Origin: UBA2336 sp031395485
GTDB lineage: Bacteria; Bacteroidota; Bacteroidia; Cytophagales; Cyclobacteriaceae
Reading direction: 5' to 3'
DNA: 64,000 bases
Assembly (NCBI GenBank): GCA_031395485.1
Contig: JANNUS010000013.1
Location: forward strand, 1-64,000
Shown here: piece by piece, positions 1 to 9,231 of the stretch
Layout of the letters: every line of letters starts with the position of its first letter
Numbering within the stretch: the stretch's first letter is position 1
Translations under genes and position numbers: made by a program
Notes under the pieces: generated by a model
The model's input: the letters and a program-made list of their open reading frames with translations, nothing else
Databases searched by the model: none
What the model was told of the DNA's origin: nothing

Positions 1-60
1 CAAGTGTTAAAGGTCAAAAAGTGGGTGATTCTGCAATAATTTTGATCTAAAATGTAAAAA

Positions 61-105
61 AGTGGTGTAAAGTGGTTGAAAGTGGGTTGAAATTACTTAT
101 GTTTG
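61..105 (+). promoter_or_regulatory. mraZ/dcw promoter with MraZ-box repeats
   Basis: Three perfect 10-bp repeats of the form AGTGGNNNAA occupy 61-70, 71-80 and 81-90, and a related AAGTGGGTGA lies upstream at about 19-28. MraZ is known to bind short tandem G-rich repeats in front of its own operon. A Bacteroidota-type promoter overlaps them: TTG at 76-78, a 19-nt spacer, then TATGTTTG at 98-105, which matches TANNTTTG. Transcription should start near 112, about 24 nt before the mraZ start codon. The boxes cover the -33 element, which suggests autoregulation of the whole cluster. Confidence 0.8.
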
Positions 106-135
106 TTTAGAAGAAGATGACAACCACTACAGTCT

Positions 136-576
136 ATGACCTTTTTCACCAGTGAATACGAAAGTAAGCTTGACGCCAAAGGCAGGTTAGTACTGCCTGC
201 GCGGATCAAAGCCCAGCTTCCCGAAGGGGACTCGGAGCTTGTGATCAGGCGCGGTTTTGAGCCTTGCCTCATTATTTACCCCATGGTGGAGTTCAAAAAG
301 GTGTTCTCAAAAATTTCAGGTCTTAACGAGTTCAACGAAGAGTACCGCACATTACAGCGGAATTTTTTGTCGGGAATAGTTACGGTGGAATTAGACGGCA
401 ACGGCCGGTTTCTAATTCCGAAAAACATGCTCACCTACGCACAAGTCGATAAGGATGCGATGCTGGTGGGGATCGGTAACAAAGTTGAGGTCTGGAACCC
501 TACGGTGTATGAGAAACACAAAATTCAAGACCCAAGTGAGTTGTCGAAGTTGGCTGCGAAATATCTCAATGAGTAG
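136..576 (+). CDS. mraZ: Transcriptional regulator MraZ
   Basis: MraZ is a DNA-binding regulator at the head of division and cell-wall clusters. The 146-residue product is close to the usual family length. It shows the two SpoVT/AbrB-type swapped-hairpin halves with their paired signatures: DAKGR at residues 13-17 followed by LVLP, and DGNGR at 87-91 followed by FLIP. The ATG at 136 is the first start after the promoter and no Shine-Dalgarno sequence is visible. rsmH follows after 3 nt, so the two are certainly co-transcribed. The tandem boxes at 61-90 are its probable target. Confidence 0.97.
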   Translation: MTFFTSEYESKLDAKGRLVLPARIKAQLPEGDSELVIRRGFEPCLIIYPMVEFKKVFSKISGLNEFNEEYRTLQRNFLSGIVTVELDGNGRFLIPKNMLTYAQVDKDAMLVGIGNKVEVWNPTVYEKHKIQDPSELSKLAAKYLNE

Positions 577-579
577 ATA

Positions 580-1503
580 ATGAAGGGCGCCACGTATCAC
601 AAGCCCGTCATGCTCAACGAATGTATCGAAGCGCTAAACATCAGTCCTGAAGGAACTTACGTAGATGTAACCTTCGGGGGCGGTGGACACAGCATGCAGA
701 TTCTCGAGAAACTGAAAGGAGGAAGATTAATCGCCTTCGATCAGGACGAGGATGCGAAGAAACAGGCAGATAATATTCAGAGTCGTTCTTTCACATTTTG
801 TAAAGCCAACTTCATGTACATGAAAAAGTACTTGAAATTGAATGGGGTTATTAAAGTCAATGGCATTCTGGCCGACTTGGGAATTTCATCGCACCAGATT
901 GATTCGCCTGAGCGAGGATTTTCAACCCGCTATGACGGCCCGCTGGATATGCGCATGAATAAGAGCGGTGACCTAACGGCAGCGGGAGTGCTGAATGAAT
1001 ATAGTGAAGCGGAGTTGCACAAGATTTTGGGGATGTATGGAGAAATTAAAAATGCAAAAACGGCCGCGAAGATGATTGTGCAACAACGGGTGAGCAAACT
1101 CTTTAGCAGAACAGAAGATTTGAAGAATGCATTACAGACAATAGCTCCAAGAGGAAAGGAGAACAAGTATTTCGCCCAGGTGTTTCAGGCGCTTCGTATC
1201 GAGGTTAACCAAGAGATGAAAGCACTTGAAGATTTTTTGCACCAATGTGGCGAAGTAATGGCCGAAGGTGGAAAGCTGGTGGTGATGAGTTACCACTCAC
1301 TGGAGGATAGGATGGTTAAGAATTTTATAAACAAGGGAAAGGTGTTTGGTGAGGTGGAGAAAGATTTTTACGGAAATGAAATAAAACCCTTTAAAGCGAT
1401 AAACCGGAAACCGGTGGAGGCTTCGGAGGAAGAAGTAGCAGAGAATAACAGGGCGCGGAGCGCAAAGTTGAGAGTAGCGGAGAGGTTATCAGTTAATAGT
1501 TAA
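580..1503 (+). CDS. rsmH: 16S rRNA (cytosine1402-N4)-methyltransferase RsmH
   Basis: RsmH methylates N4 of C1402 in the ribosomal P site, using S-adenosylmethionine. The 307-residue length is normal. The SAM-binding motif I with the run GGGGH lies at about residues 28-37, and a late SYHSLEDR motif, hallmark of the family, is present. It begins 3 nt after mraZ, the standard dcw order. The last few codons (encoding LSVNS) are made of the TTATCAGTTA repeat that continues into the intergenic space, so the C-terminal tail appears to have been set by a small repeat insertion. Confidence 0.97.
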   Translation: MKGATYHKPVMLNECIEALNISPEGTYVDVTFGGGGHSMQILEKLKGGRLIAFDQDEDAKKQADNIQSRSFTFCKANFMYMKKYLKLNGVIKVNGILADLGISSHQIDSPERGFSTRYDGPLDMRMNKSGDLTAAGVLNEYSEAELHKILGMYGEIKNAKTAAKMIVQQRVSKLFSRTEDLKNALQTIAPRGKENKYFAQVFQALRIEVNQEMKALEDFLHQCGEVMAEGGKLVVMSYHSLEDRMVKNFINKGKVFGEVEKDFYGNEIKPFKAINRKPVEASEEEVAENNRARSAKLRVAERLSVNS

Positions 1504-1547
1504 CAGTTATCGGAAATGTAACTGACTATTTAATGGATAACTGATAA
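1486..1547. repeat. Inverted repeat at the rsmH/ftsL junction
   Basis: TTATCAGTTA at 1486-1495 is inverted as TAACTGATAA at 1538-1547. Variants of the same phrase (TTAACAGTTATC, TAACTGAC, ATGGATAACTGATAATGG) fill the space between. It covers the stop codon of rsmH and the proposed ATG of the FtsL-like gene. Similar dispersed AACTGATAA phrases occur in intergenic DNA of other bacteria; membership in such a family is inferred, not tested. Confidence 0.6.
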
Positions 1548-1948
1548 TGGATAACGAAAGCATGGTAGAAAATAAGTTACGCATTGAACCGAAAAAGCAA
1601 ACCAAGAGTGGTAATGGCACGAGTGTGTTTTCGGGATTGGAGAAGAAGTTGAAACTGGAATCGTATTTCGAAGAAGGTTTCCCGGTGCAGCATTTGCCGA
1701 AAATAATTTTCGTGATGGCGTTAGGTCTGTTTTATATAGGTAACACACATTATGCCGAGAAGACCGTGCGTAAGATCAATCACGTACAGGCAGAAGTAGA
1801 AGATTTGCGTGCCGATTACACCACCATGAAATCGGATTTGATGTTTGCCAGCAAGCAGTCAGAAGTAGCACGCAAGGTAAAGGCCTTTGGATTAGAAGAA
1901 AGTTTAGAACCACCGCATAAAATAGTAGTCGAGAAAGGTGAATATTAA
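1547..1948 (+). CDS. FtsL-like divisome protein
   Basis: This 133-residue single-pass protein sits between rsmH and ftsI, exactly where ftsL lies in dcw clusters. After a basic cytoplasmic N-terminus of about 60 residues comes one hydrophobic helix (around KIIFVMALGLFYIGNTHYA). A short helical periplasmic part with coiled-coil character follows (VRKINHVQAEVEDLRADY). FtsL-type proteins link FtsB, FtsQ and FtsW/FtsI at the septum. Sequence similarity in this family is weak, so the call rests on position and topology. The ATG at 1547 is the last base block of a repeat; an in-frame ATG at 1562 (MVENKL) is an equally reasonable start. Confidence 0.8.
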   Translation: MDNESMVENKLRIEPKKQTKSGNGTSVFSGLEKKLKLESYFEEGFPVQHLPKIIFVMALGLFYIGNTHYAEKTVRKINHVQAEVEDLRADYTTMKSDLMFASKQSEVARKVKAFGLEESLEPPHKIVVEKGEY

Positions 1949-4031
1949 GAAGTCCATATTAATTAGAGTACGGGTAGCATTTTTGTTCGTGATGCTTTTT
2001 GCCATCGCGGTAATGGTGAAGACTGGCCACATTCAAACTATTGAAGGAGACAAGTGGGCAAAGATGGGTGAGCAGGTCTCGTTTGCAAACAAAACCATAA
2101 AAGCTACACGCGGAAGTATTTATTCTGATAACGGAAGCTTGTTAGCAACCTCTTTACCATTTTACAAAGTAGCCTTCGATGCTTCGATGCCAAAAGAAGA
2201 TGTGTTTAAAAAAGGAATCGATTCGTTGGCATATTTGCTTGCACGATTTTACAAGGATAAATCTGAATCAGATTACAGACACATGTTGCAGGATGCACGC
2301 GCTGCGGATAGGCGATATGTGATTCTGAATAGAAAGCAAATAGACTATCAAGACAAAAAGATGATGACCGAATGGCCGATTTTCCGTGAAGGAAGATTGA
2401 GCGGTGGTTTGATTTTTGAAAAAGTAGATGTGCGCTATCGGCCGTTCTCGAATTTGAGCAAGCGTACAATTGGTTTTGTAAATGAAAACGATAAAGGAGC
2501 CGGACTCGAATTCAGTTTCAATGATCAGTTAAATGGACAGGATGGATCGGGTTACTACCAGAAAATTGCAGGCGGTACGTGGATGCCGATTTTCGATGCC
2601 AACAATGTAAAGGCTGTTGATGGGTTGGATATTCAAACCACACTTGATATCAACTTACAAGATGTTACGGAAACTGCCTTACACAAAGCGATGATGAAGC
2701 ACAATGCCGATGACGGATTAGTGATGGTGATGGAAGTAGCGACCGGTGAAATAAAAGCGATCTCCAATTTAAGCAGCGATGGAAACGGTGGATTCTATGA
2801 GAAATTCAATTTTGCAACGGCTGGTTCGTTCGAGCCGGGCTCGACTTTTAAACTAGTAACGATGATCGCCTTGCTCGAAGACAGCGAGGTAGAATTAACT
2901 GACAGCGTTGATACCGGAAAGGGTGAATTCACTTTCTATAAAAGTGTAGTGCGCGATCATGAAGAAGGTGGTCTTGGCAAAATAACCGTTCGTCAGGCAT
3001 TTGAACACTCGTCAAATGTAGCGATGGCGAAACTTGTAGATGAAAATTTTGGAAAGCGCCCGCAGAAATTTATTGATCATGTTGATCGTTTGAAATTAAA
3101 CAAACCACTCAATATTCAGATCACCGGAGAGCCTGCACCAAAATTCAAACGTCCGGGTGAAAAAGGATGGAGCGGTATCAGTTTGCCCTGGATGGCGTAC
3201 GGTTATGGCGTTGAATTTACTCCGTTGCATACACTTACGCTATACAATGCGGTAGCGAATGACGGTAAAATGATCAAGCCCATTTTTGTAACACAAATCC
3301 GTAAAGCCGATGATGTAGAGGAATCATTTGAAACCGAAACAATTGTTGGAAAGATATGCTCCGATAAAACATTAAAGAAACTGAAGATCATGCTGGAGGG
3401 TGTGGTGCAGGATGGAACAGCAAAAAATATTAAAGACAGTGACTACCGGATCGCGGGCAAAACGGGCACAGCTCAGATTTTAGAGAATGGTAAATACACT
3501 AAGAAGTACATCACTTCTTTCGTTGGATATTTTCCTGCACACGCTCCGAAGTATAGCGCCATGGTGTTGATTAAGAACCCACGCGGATGGTATCAGTACG
3601 GAAGTAATGTGGCAGCACCTGTGTTCAAAGAAATAGCGGACAATATTTACTCACGCGACATTGATCTTCATTTGGCTGAGGATAAACCAAAGTTTACGGA
3701 GGCTGGTGTGTTCCCGGTAATCAAAGCGGGGAATCAGGAAGAATTAACAATGCTGTGTAATGATTTAGGAGTTTCCAATCATACCCAAACGGATGAAGAG
3801 TGGGTAAGAGCATCCAAAAACGGCAATGCGGTTGACTGGAAGAAAAATTTAATTGGTAAGGGTATAGTACCGGATGTTGCAGGCATGACGTTTCGTGACG
3901 CAATCTTCTTATTAGAGAAAGAAGGACTCAAAGTTTTTTATGAAGGTAAAGGTCGTGTGGCAAATCAGTCGCTTACACCCGGTACCCGGATATCAAAAGG
4001 AAGTAGAATTTTTATCAGATTGAATGGCTGA
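1938..4031 (+). CDS. ftsI: Septal peptidoglycan transpeptidase FtsI (PBP3-type) with PASTA domain
   Basis: FtsI is the class B penicillin-binding protein that cross-links septal peptidoglycan. After an N-terminal membrane anchor (about residues 10-28) come the dimerisation region and the transpeptidase domain. The catalytic motifs are STFK with Ser302 and Lys305, SSN at 358-360 and KTG at 508-510. A single C-terminal PASTA domain covers about residues 635-697, beginning at IVPDVAGM. The start is a GTG at 1938, overlapping the end of the FtsL-like gene by 11 nt; the basic residues before the membrane helix support it. murE overlaps its end by 8 nt. Confidence 0.96.
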   Translation: MNIKKSILIRVRVAFLFVMLFAIAVMVKTGHIQTIEGDKWAKMGEQVSFANKTIKATRGSIYSDNGSLLATSLPFYKVAFDASMPKEDVFKKGIDSLAYLLARFYKDKSESDYRHMLQDARAADRRYVILNRKQIDYQDKKMMTEWPIFREGRLSGGLIFEKVDVRYRPFSNLSKRTIGFVNENDKGAGLEFSFNDQLNGQDGSGYYQKIAGGTWMPIFDANNVKAVDGLDIQTTLDINLQDVTETALHKAMMKHNADDGLVMVMEVATGEIKAISNLSSDGNGGFYEKFNFATAGSFEPGSTFKLVTMIALLEDSEVELTDSVDTGKGEFTFYKSVVRDHEEGGLGKITVRQAFEHSSNVAMAKLVDENFGKRPQKFIDHVDRLKLNKPLNIQITGEPAPKFKRPGEKGWSGISLPWMAYGYGVEFTPLHTLTLYNAVANDGKMIKPIFVTQIRKADDVEESFETETIVGKICSDKTLKKLKIMLEGVVQDGTAKNIKDSDYRIAGKTGTAQILENGKYTKKYITSFVGYFPAHAPKYSAMVLIKNPRGWYQYGSNVAAPVFKEIADNIYSRDIDLHLAEDKPKFTEAGVFPVIKAGNQEELTMLCNDLGVSNHTQTDEEWVRASKNGNAVDWKKNLIGKGIVPDVAGMTFRDAIFLLEKEGLKVFYEGKGRVANQSLTPGTRISKGSRIFIRLNG

Positions 4032-5487
4032 GTTAAAAGACATCTTATACAAAGTATCGATCACCTCTTCGTATGGAAACATGAGCGAGGATGTGAAAGG
4101 TATTTGTTTTGACTCGCGCCAGGTTAAACCAGGTTTTGTTTTTGTTGCAGTAAAAGGCACGCAATCCGATGGGCATCAATTTATTACCAAGGCTATTCAG
4201 CTAGGAGCGTGTGCTATTGTATGTGAAAAATTACCCGATACAATACATGAAAAAAACAACTACGTCACCGTCAAAGATAGCGCACAAGCGTTGGGAATTA
4301 TTGCTGCTAATTTTTATGGCAACCCGTCACAAAAATTAAAACTCGTTGGTGCTACTGGCACAAACGGAAAAACAACAGTAGCGACTTTGCTCTACCAACT
4401 TTTTGGTTCGCTGGGATACCGTGTAGGGTTAATTTCTACTGTTGAGTATCGTATTGTCGATCAGGTATTCCCCTCTACACACACCACGCCCGATCCAATT
4501 CAATTAAATGGTTTGCTGAATAAAATGGTGGAGGCTGGATGTACCCACGCTTTTATGGAGGTGAGCTCACATGCGATTGATCAGGAACGTATTGCTGGAT
4601 TGAAATTCGTGGGCGGTATTTTCACAAACATCACGCACGATCACCTCGATTACCACAAGACATTTGAAAACTACATTAAGGCAAAGAAGAAATTTTTTGA
4701 TGAGTTAAGTAGCGATGCTTTCGCCTTGGTAAATGCCGATGACAAACGCGGTATGGTGATGTTGCAAAACACCAAAGCAAAGAAGCAATCCTTTGGGTTG
4801 AAGAAGATGGTTGACTTCAAAGGGAAGATTATCAGTAATACGCTTCAAGGACTGGAGATGGAAATTGAAGGAAAATCAGTGTGGTTTAAACTTATTGGTG
4901 ATTTCAACGCCTATAATCTTTTAGCTGTTTATGGAACAGCTATCGAACTCGGTGAAGAATCGGATCAGGTATTGACTGTTCTTTCTTCAGTGAAAGGTGC
5001 GGTAGGAAGATTTGAGTTGATTATGCCGGGGTCAAAAATTACAGCCATTGTTGATTATGCCCACACACCCGATGCATTGAAAAATGTATTGGAAACAATA
5101 GCACAATTTCGCACCGGAACAGAACAAGTTATTTCCATTGTAGGATGTGGAGGTAATCGCGATAAAACAAAACGTCCGCTCATGGCTTCGATTGCTTGTC
5201 GGTTGAGTGATAAAGTTGTGCTAACCTCTGATAATCCCCGAGATGAAGAGCCTATGGCAATTATCAAAGAAATGCAAACGGGCATCGGGCCAAGTGATGC
5301 ACGCAAGACCGTTGTGATTGCTGATCGTGAAGAGGCAATCAAGATGGCCTGCATGATGGCCAAGGAAAGGGACATTGTGTTGGTGGCAGGCAAAGGACAT
5401 GAAACATACCAGGAAATTAAAGGAGTGAAATATCCTTTTGACGATAGAGAAGTTGTTGAACGCATGTTAAAACTATTTGCGAACTGA
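4024..5487 (+). CDS. murE: UDP-MurNAc-tripeptide synthetase MurE (meso-diaminopimelate-adding)
   Basis: MurE adds the third amino acid to UDP-MurNAc-L-Ala-D-Glu in the cytoplasm, using ATP. The 487-residue protein has the Mur-ligase P-loop GTNGKTT at residues 112-118 and the mid-domain HDHLDYH motif. The DNPR motif is at 403-406; in this family it reads out meso-diaminopimelate rather than lysine. The expected peptidoglycan is therefore the DAP type. It overlaps ftsI by 8 nt and shares one base with mraY. Confidence 0.97.
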   Translation: MAELKDILYKVSITSSYGNMSEDVKGICFDSRQVKPGFVFVAVKGTQSDGHQFITKAIQLGACAIVCEKLPDTIHEKNNYVTVKDSAQALGIIAANFYGNPSQKLKLVGATGTNGKTTVATLLYQLFGSLGYRVGLISTVEYRIVDQVFPSTHTTPDPIQLNGLLNKMVEAGCTHAFMEVSSHAIDQERIAGLKFVGGIFTNITHDHLDYHKTFENYIKAKKKFFDELSSDAFALVNADDKRGMVMLQNTKAKKQSFGLKKMVDFKGKIISNTLQGLEMEIEGKSVWFKLIGDFNAYNLLAVYGTAIELGEESDQVLTVLSSVKGAVGRFELIMPGSKITAIVDYAHTPDALKNVLETIAQFRTGTEQVISIVGCGGNRDKTKRPLMASIACRLSDKVVLTSDNPRDEEPMAIIKEMQTGIGPSDARKTVVIADREEAIKMACMMAKERDIVLVAGKGHETYQEIKGVKYPFDDREVVERMLKLFAN

Positions 5488-6707
5488 TGCTTTACTATTT
5501 ATTCGACTATCTAGACAAAAATTATAACCTAATCGGGGCAGGGGTGTTCAAATACATTTCATTCCGTGCGGGTAGTGCTGCGATTATTTCTCTGTTGATT
5601 ACCATTTTCTTTGGAAAAAATCTGATCACCTATTTAAAGAAGAAGCAAGTAGGAGAAGAGATCAGAGAACTTGGATTGGAAGGTCAGACAGCAAAGAGAG
5701 GAACGCCTACAATGGGTGGTTTGATCATCATTGCTGCGATCTTAGTTCCAACATTGCTTTTTGCGAAACTTGATAACGTGTATGTGATCTTGCTGATCAC
5801 AGCAACCGTGTGGATGGGATTGATCGGATTTCTGGATGATTATATCAAAGTATTTAAGAAGGATAAGAAGGGGTTGGCAGGACGATTTAAGATTGTCGGT
5901 CAGGTAGGGCTTGGATTGATCGTTGGATTTACACTCTATTTTAATGATAACGTTGTTGTTCGTGAAGTGAAGACAAGCACAGCAGCAAGTATCAGTTTAG
6001 TTCAGGCAGTTGCCAATGAAGATTATGAAGATGTAAAGTCTACAAAGACAACTGTTCCGTTCTTCAAAAACAATGAACTTGATTACAGCAACATCTTACC
6101 ATTTTTAAGTAAAGATTATACCTGGATTATTTACGTACTGGTTGTGGTGCTGATTGTAACGGCAGTATCCAACGGTGCAAACATTACCGATGGCATTGAT
6201 GGCTTGGCAGCTGGCGCATCGGGTATCATCGGCATTACGCTCGCGATTTTTGCATATCTCTCTGGTCGTGTCGACTTCTCAAGTTATTTGAACATCATGT
6301 ACATCCCTAACCTGAGCGAGTTGGTAATTTTTTGCACGGCATTTGTGGGCGCATGCCTTGGATTTTTGTGGTACAACGCATACCCCGCCCAAGTGTTCAT
6401 GGGTGACACTGGAAGTTTAACACTGGGTGGAATCATTGCAGTAGCAGCATTAGCGATTCGCAAAGAGTTACTGATACCCGTGTTGTGTGGAATCTTCGTG
6501 ATTGAGAATGTATCCGTAATCATGCAAGTGGCGTACTTCAAGTACACCAAGAAGAAATACGGTGAAGGAAGGAGAATCTTTTTAATGTCACCCTTGCACC
6601 ACCACTATCAAAAGAAAAATATTCACGAATCTAAAATCGTAACGCGCTTTTGGATTGTAGGAATATTATTAGCCATTCTAACACTAGCAACTTTAAAATT
6701 ACAATGA
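5487..6707 (+). CDS. mraY: Phospho-MurNAc-pentapeptide transferase MraY
   Basis: MraY transfers phospho-MurNAc-pentapeptide to undecaprenyl phosphate, forming lipid I at the inner membrane. The 406 residues contain about ten membrane segments and the family signatures: KRGTPTMGGL near residue 70, FLDDYIKV, NGANITDGIDGLAAG, FMGDTGSL and the terminal SPLHHHYQ. It is longer than the enterobacterial enzyme because of a soluble insert of about 45 residues between the FDDN-type loop and the NGANITDGIDG helix, common in Bacteroidota. Its stop overlaps the murD start as ATGA. Confidence 0.97.
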   Translation: MLYYLFDYLDKNYNLIGAGVFKYISFRAGSAAIISLLITIFFGKNLITYLKKKQVGEEIRELGLEGQTAKRGTPTMGGLIIIAAILVPTLLFAKLDNVYVILLITATVWMGLIGFLDDYIKVFKKDKKGLAGRFKIVGQVGLGLIVGFTLYFNDNVVVREVKTSTAASISLVQAVANEDYEDVKSTKTTVPFFKNNELDYSNILPFLSKDYTWIIYVLVVVLIVTAVSNGANITDGIDGLAAGASGIIGITLAIFAYLSGRVDFSSYLNIMYIPNLSELVIFCTAFVGACLGFLWYNAYPAQVFMGDTGSLTLGGIIAVAALAIRKELLIPVLCGIFVIENVSVIMQVAYFKYTKKKYGEGRRIFLMSPLHHHYQKKNIHESKIVTRFWIVGILLAILTLATLKLQ

Positions 6708-8062
6708 AAGGGCTGATAGCGATATTGGGTGCAGGTGAAAGCGGAACGGGAGCAGCGTTGCTCGCGAAGGCGAAAGGCTTTGGCGTGTTTGTTTCCGATC
6801 AAGGAATAATCAAGGATAAGTATCGCGATGATTTGGTTCGTCATAAAATTGAGTTTGAGGAAGGAACGCATACAGAAGCAAAAATCCTGAAGGCAAGTCT
6901 TATAATTAAAAGTCCGGGGATTCCAGAAAAAGCAGAGATCATTAAAAAGATCAAGGCAAAATGCATTGAGGTGATTGATGAGATCGAATTTGGTTTCCGC
7001 TACATCAATGGAAGAGTAATTGCCATTACGGGTACCAATGGCAAAACAACCACTACGCTTCTTACTTATCATTTAATGAAGACGGCTGGTTTCAGCGTAA
7101 CATTAGCCGGTAATGTTGGTGAAAGTTTAGCGAGAAAGATTGCCAATGGAAATTCAGACTGGTATGTTTTGGAGATCAGCAGCTTCCAGTTGGATGGTAC
7201 AAAATCATTCAAACCAGAAATTGGAATCTTGTTGAACATTACTCCGGATCATTTAGATCGATATGAATACGCATTTCAGAATTATGTGAATTCCAAATTC
7301 CAGTTAGTTCAAAGTATGGATGAGACTTCACAATTCATTTACTATGCCGATGATGAAGTGATTAAGAAGGAGGTTTCTTCCAGGAAAATAACATCTCAAA
7401 AACTACCAGTTTCACTTACGGCAACAGCAAAGGCACCGGTTTATTTCGATGGTGAAATGCATTTCAATTTGATAGAGAAGTTTTCAATTGCTCAACGTGA
7501 TACAACATTAAAAGGCCCGCATAATCTAATTAACACGATGGCGGCCGTTTCAGCCGTGTATCTCGCGGGCGCAAAACTAAAGTCAATACGTGAAGGTCTT
7601 AAGACTTTCAAGAATGCTCCGCATCGCCTGGAGCTTATCGCTACAATCAATGGAGTTGATTTTGTGAATGACTCAAAAGCAACGAATGTTGATTCAGTAG
7701 TATACGGATTGGGAAGTTATAACCAACCCCTCATTTGGATTGCAGGCGGAATCGATAAGGGCAACGATTATAATATGATTAAGAGCCAGGTTCAGGAAAA
7801 GGTGAAAACCTTGATTTGCCTAGGCAAGGATAATGAAAAATTGAAAAAGTTTTTTCAGGGTATCGTACCGGTAATTCATGAAACACAAAGTGTGAATGAT
7901 TTGGTGCGCATGGCGCTACGAGCGGCAAAGAAAGGTGATGTGGTATTGTTATCACCAGCCTGTGCAAGTTTTGATCTCTTCAAGAATTATGAAGACAGGG
8001 GAGATCAATTTAGAAAGGAAGTATTGGAGTTAAAGAAAGAAGTTGAAAATCAACTTGTATGA
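6704..8062 (+). CDS. murD: UDP-MurNAc-L-alanine:D-glutamate ligase MurD
   Basis: MurD adds D-glutamate to UDP-MurNAc-L-Ala. The 452-residue product starts with MKGLIAILGAGESGTG, the N-terminal Rossmann-like domain. It has the P-loop GTNGKTT at 110-116, the NITPDHLDRY motif and the C-terminal HRLELI and NDSKATN signatures. I placed the start at the ATG at 6704, which overlaps the mraY stop (ATGA). A longer reading from a TTG at 6650 would only add a translation of the mraY 3' end. Confidence 0.97.
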   Translation: MKGLIAILGAGESGTGAALLAKAKGFGVFVSDQGIIKDKYRDDLVRHKIEFEEGTHTEAKILKASLIIKSPGIPEKAEIIKKIKAKCIEVIDEIEFGFRYINGRVIAITGTNGKTTTTLLTYHLMKTAGFSVTLAGNVGESLARKIANGNSDWYVLEISSFQLDGTKSFKPEIGILLNITPDHLDRYEYAFQNYVNSKFQLVQSMDETSQFIYYADDEVIKKEVSSRKITSQKLPVSLTATAKAPVYFDGEMHFNLIEKFSIAQRDTTLKGPHNLINTMAAVSAVYLAGAKLKSIREGLKTFKNAPHRLELIATINGVDFVNDSKATNVDSVVYGLGSYNQPLIWIAGGIDKGNDYNMIKSQVQEKVKTLICLGKDNEKLKKFFQGIVPVIHETQSVNDLVRMALRAAKKGDVVLLSPACASFDLFKNYEDRGDQFRKEVLELKKEVENQLV

Positions 8063-9231
8063 TTAAAGTAAAGGAATGGGCTGATAAAAATTTGCTGGGC
8101 GATCGGGTGATCTGGGCCGTTGTGTTTGCATTATCCTTGATAAGCATTCTTGTTGTGTATAGCTCTATAGGATCATTGGCCTATAAAAAAACCGTGAGCC
8201 CAGAAAGCTATTTGATCAAACATACGTTTACCGTGTTCATTGGCTTAGCTGCGATGTGGTTTGCACACAAAGTAGATTATCGTTACTACTCACGACTTTC
8301 AAAAATTGCCCTATGGATTAGTATTCCATTGCTCATTTTTACATTCACCAATGGTGTTTCCATAAATGATGCTTCCCGTTGGGTGGCTCTCCCTATGGGA
8401 TTATCCTTCCAACCTTCAGACTTTGCCAGCTTAGCACTCATCATCAACCTGGCAAGTATGTTATCGAAGCGTCAGCAAAATATTGATGATATAAAAGAAT
8501 CGTTGATTCCAATCCTGATATGGTGTGGTGTGATCTGCGGATTAATTGCATTAACAAACCTCTCAACAGCTGTGTTGCTTCTCGCGACCTGCTTCTTAAT
8601 CATGTTTATTGGTCGTGTACCTGTAAAATATTTGGCCATGCTAGTGTTGGTCGGACTATTAGCTGGAGCTGTGGCGATCAAGTTTGGGGTTCGTGGTGAA
8701 ACTGCCAAGAACAGGATTATAAGTTTTGTTCAGGGCAAAGAACTTCCATTCCAGGCCAAGCATGCTCGTATTGCTGTAGCAACCGGAGGGGTTTTTGGAA
8801 AAGGCCCGGGTAACAGTGATCAACGAAACATTCTTCCTCACCCATATTCAGATTTTGTGTATGCCATTGTAATAGAAGAGTACGGAATGATTGGAGGATT
8901 TGTAGTACTAGTGCTATACCTGATTTTGTTACATCGAGGAATGAAAGCGGCCTATAACAGTGAGCGAGCCTTTGCTGGATTACTCTCTGCCGGATTGAGT
9001 TTCGATTTGGTTTGTCAAGCCATGGTAAATATGGGCGTAGTAGTGGGATTAGGTCCGATCACCGGTCAGCCATTACCTCTTATTAGTATGGGGGGAACAT
9101 CGATGGTCTTTACAGGATTGGCAGTAGGAATAATTCTCAGTGTGAGTCGTGGTGAACGTGATCAGGTGTGGGAGCAGAAGACAAATGGAGAAATGAAAGA
9201 AAATAAAAACGTAGAGGCAGTAGCAGCATAA
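8059..9231 (+). CDS. ftsW: Septal peptidoglycan polymerase FtsW (SEDS family)
   Basis: FtsW is the SEDS glycosyltransferase that polymerises lipid II at the septum together with FtsI. The 390-residue protein has about ten membrane segments. It carries the family signatures GVNDASRW-like (GVSINDASRW), QPSDFASLA, the large periplasmic loop with GPGNSDQRNILPHPYSDFVYAIVIEE split by the conserved PHPYSDF, and GQPLPLISMGGTS near the C-terminus. It overlaps murD by 4 nt (ATGA) and murG by one base. Confidence 0.96.
   Translation: MIKVKEWADKNLLGDRVIWAVVFALSLISILVVYSSIGSLAYKKTVSPESYLIKHTFTVFIGLAAMWFAHKVDYRYYSRLSKIALWISIPLLIFTFTNGVSINDASRWVALPMGLSFQPSDFASLALIINLASMLSKRQQNIDDIKESLIPILIWCGVICGLIALTNLSTAVLLLATCFLIMFIGRVPVKYLAMLVLVGLLAGAVAIKFGVRGETAKNRIISFVQGKELPFQAKHARIAVATGGVFGKGPGNSDQRNILPHPYSDFVYAIVIEEYGMIGGFVVLVLYLILLHRGMKAAYNSERAFAGLLSAGLSFDLVCQAMVNMGVVVGLGPITGQPLPLISMGGTSMVFTGLAVGIILSVSRGERDQVWEQKTNGEMKENKNVEAVAA

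Noticed and set aside
930..1166. Minus-strand frames inside dcw genes and other conserved genes
   Set aside because: They are antisense shadows of well-supported genes with no independent evidence of coding.
6650..6703. Extended murD start from a TTG
   Set aside because: The added residues are only a reading of the mraY 3' end; the ATG at 6704 overlaps the mraY stop as ATGA and begins the expected Mur-ligase N-terminus.
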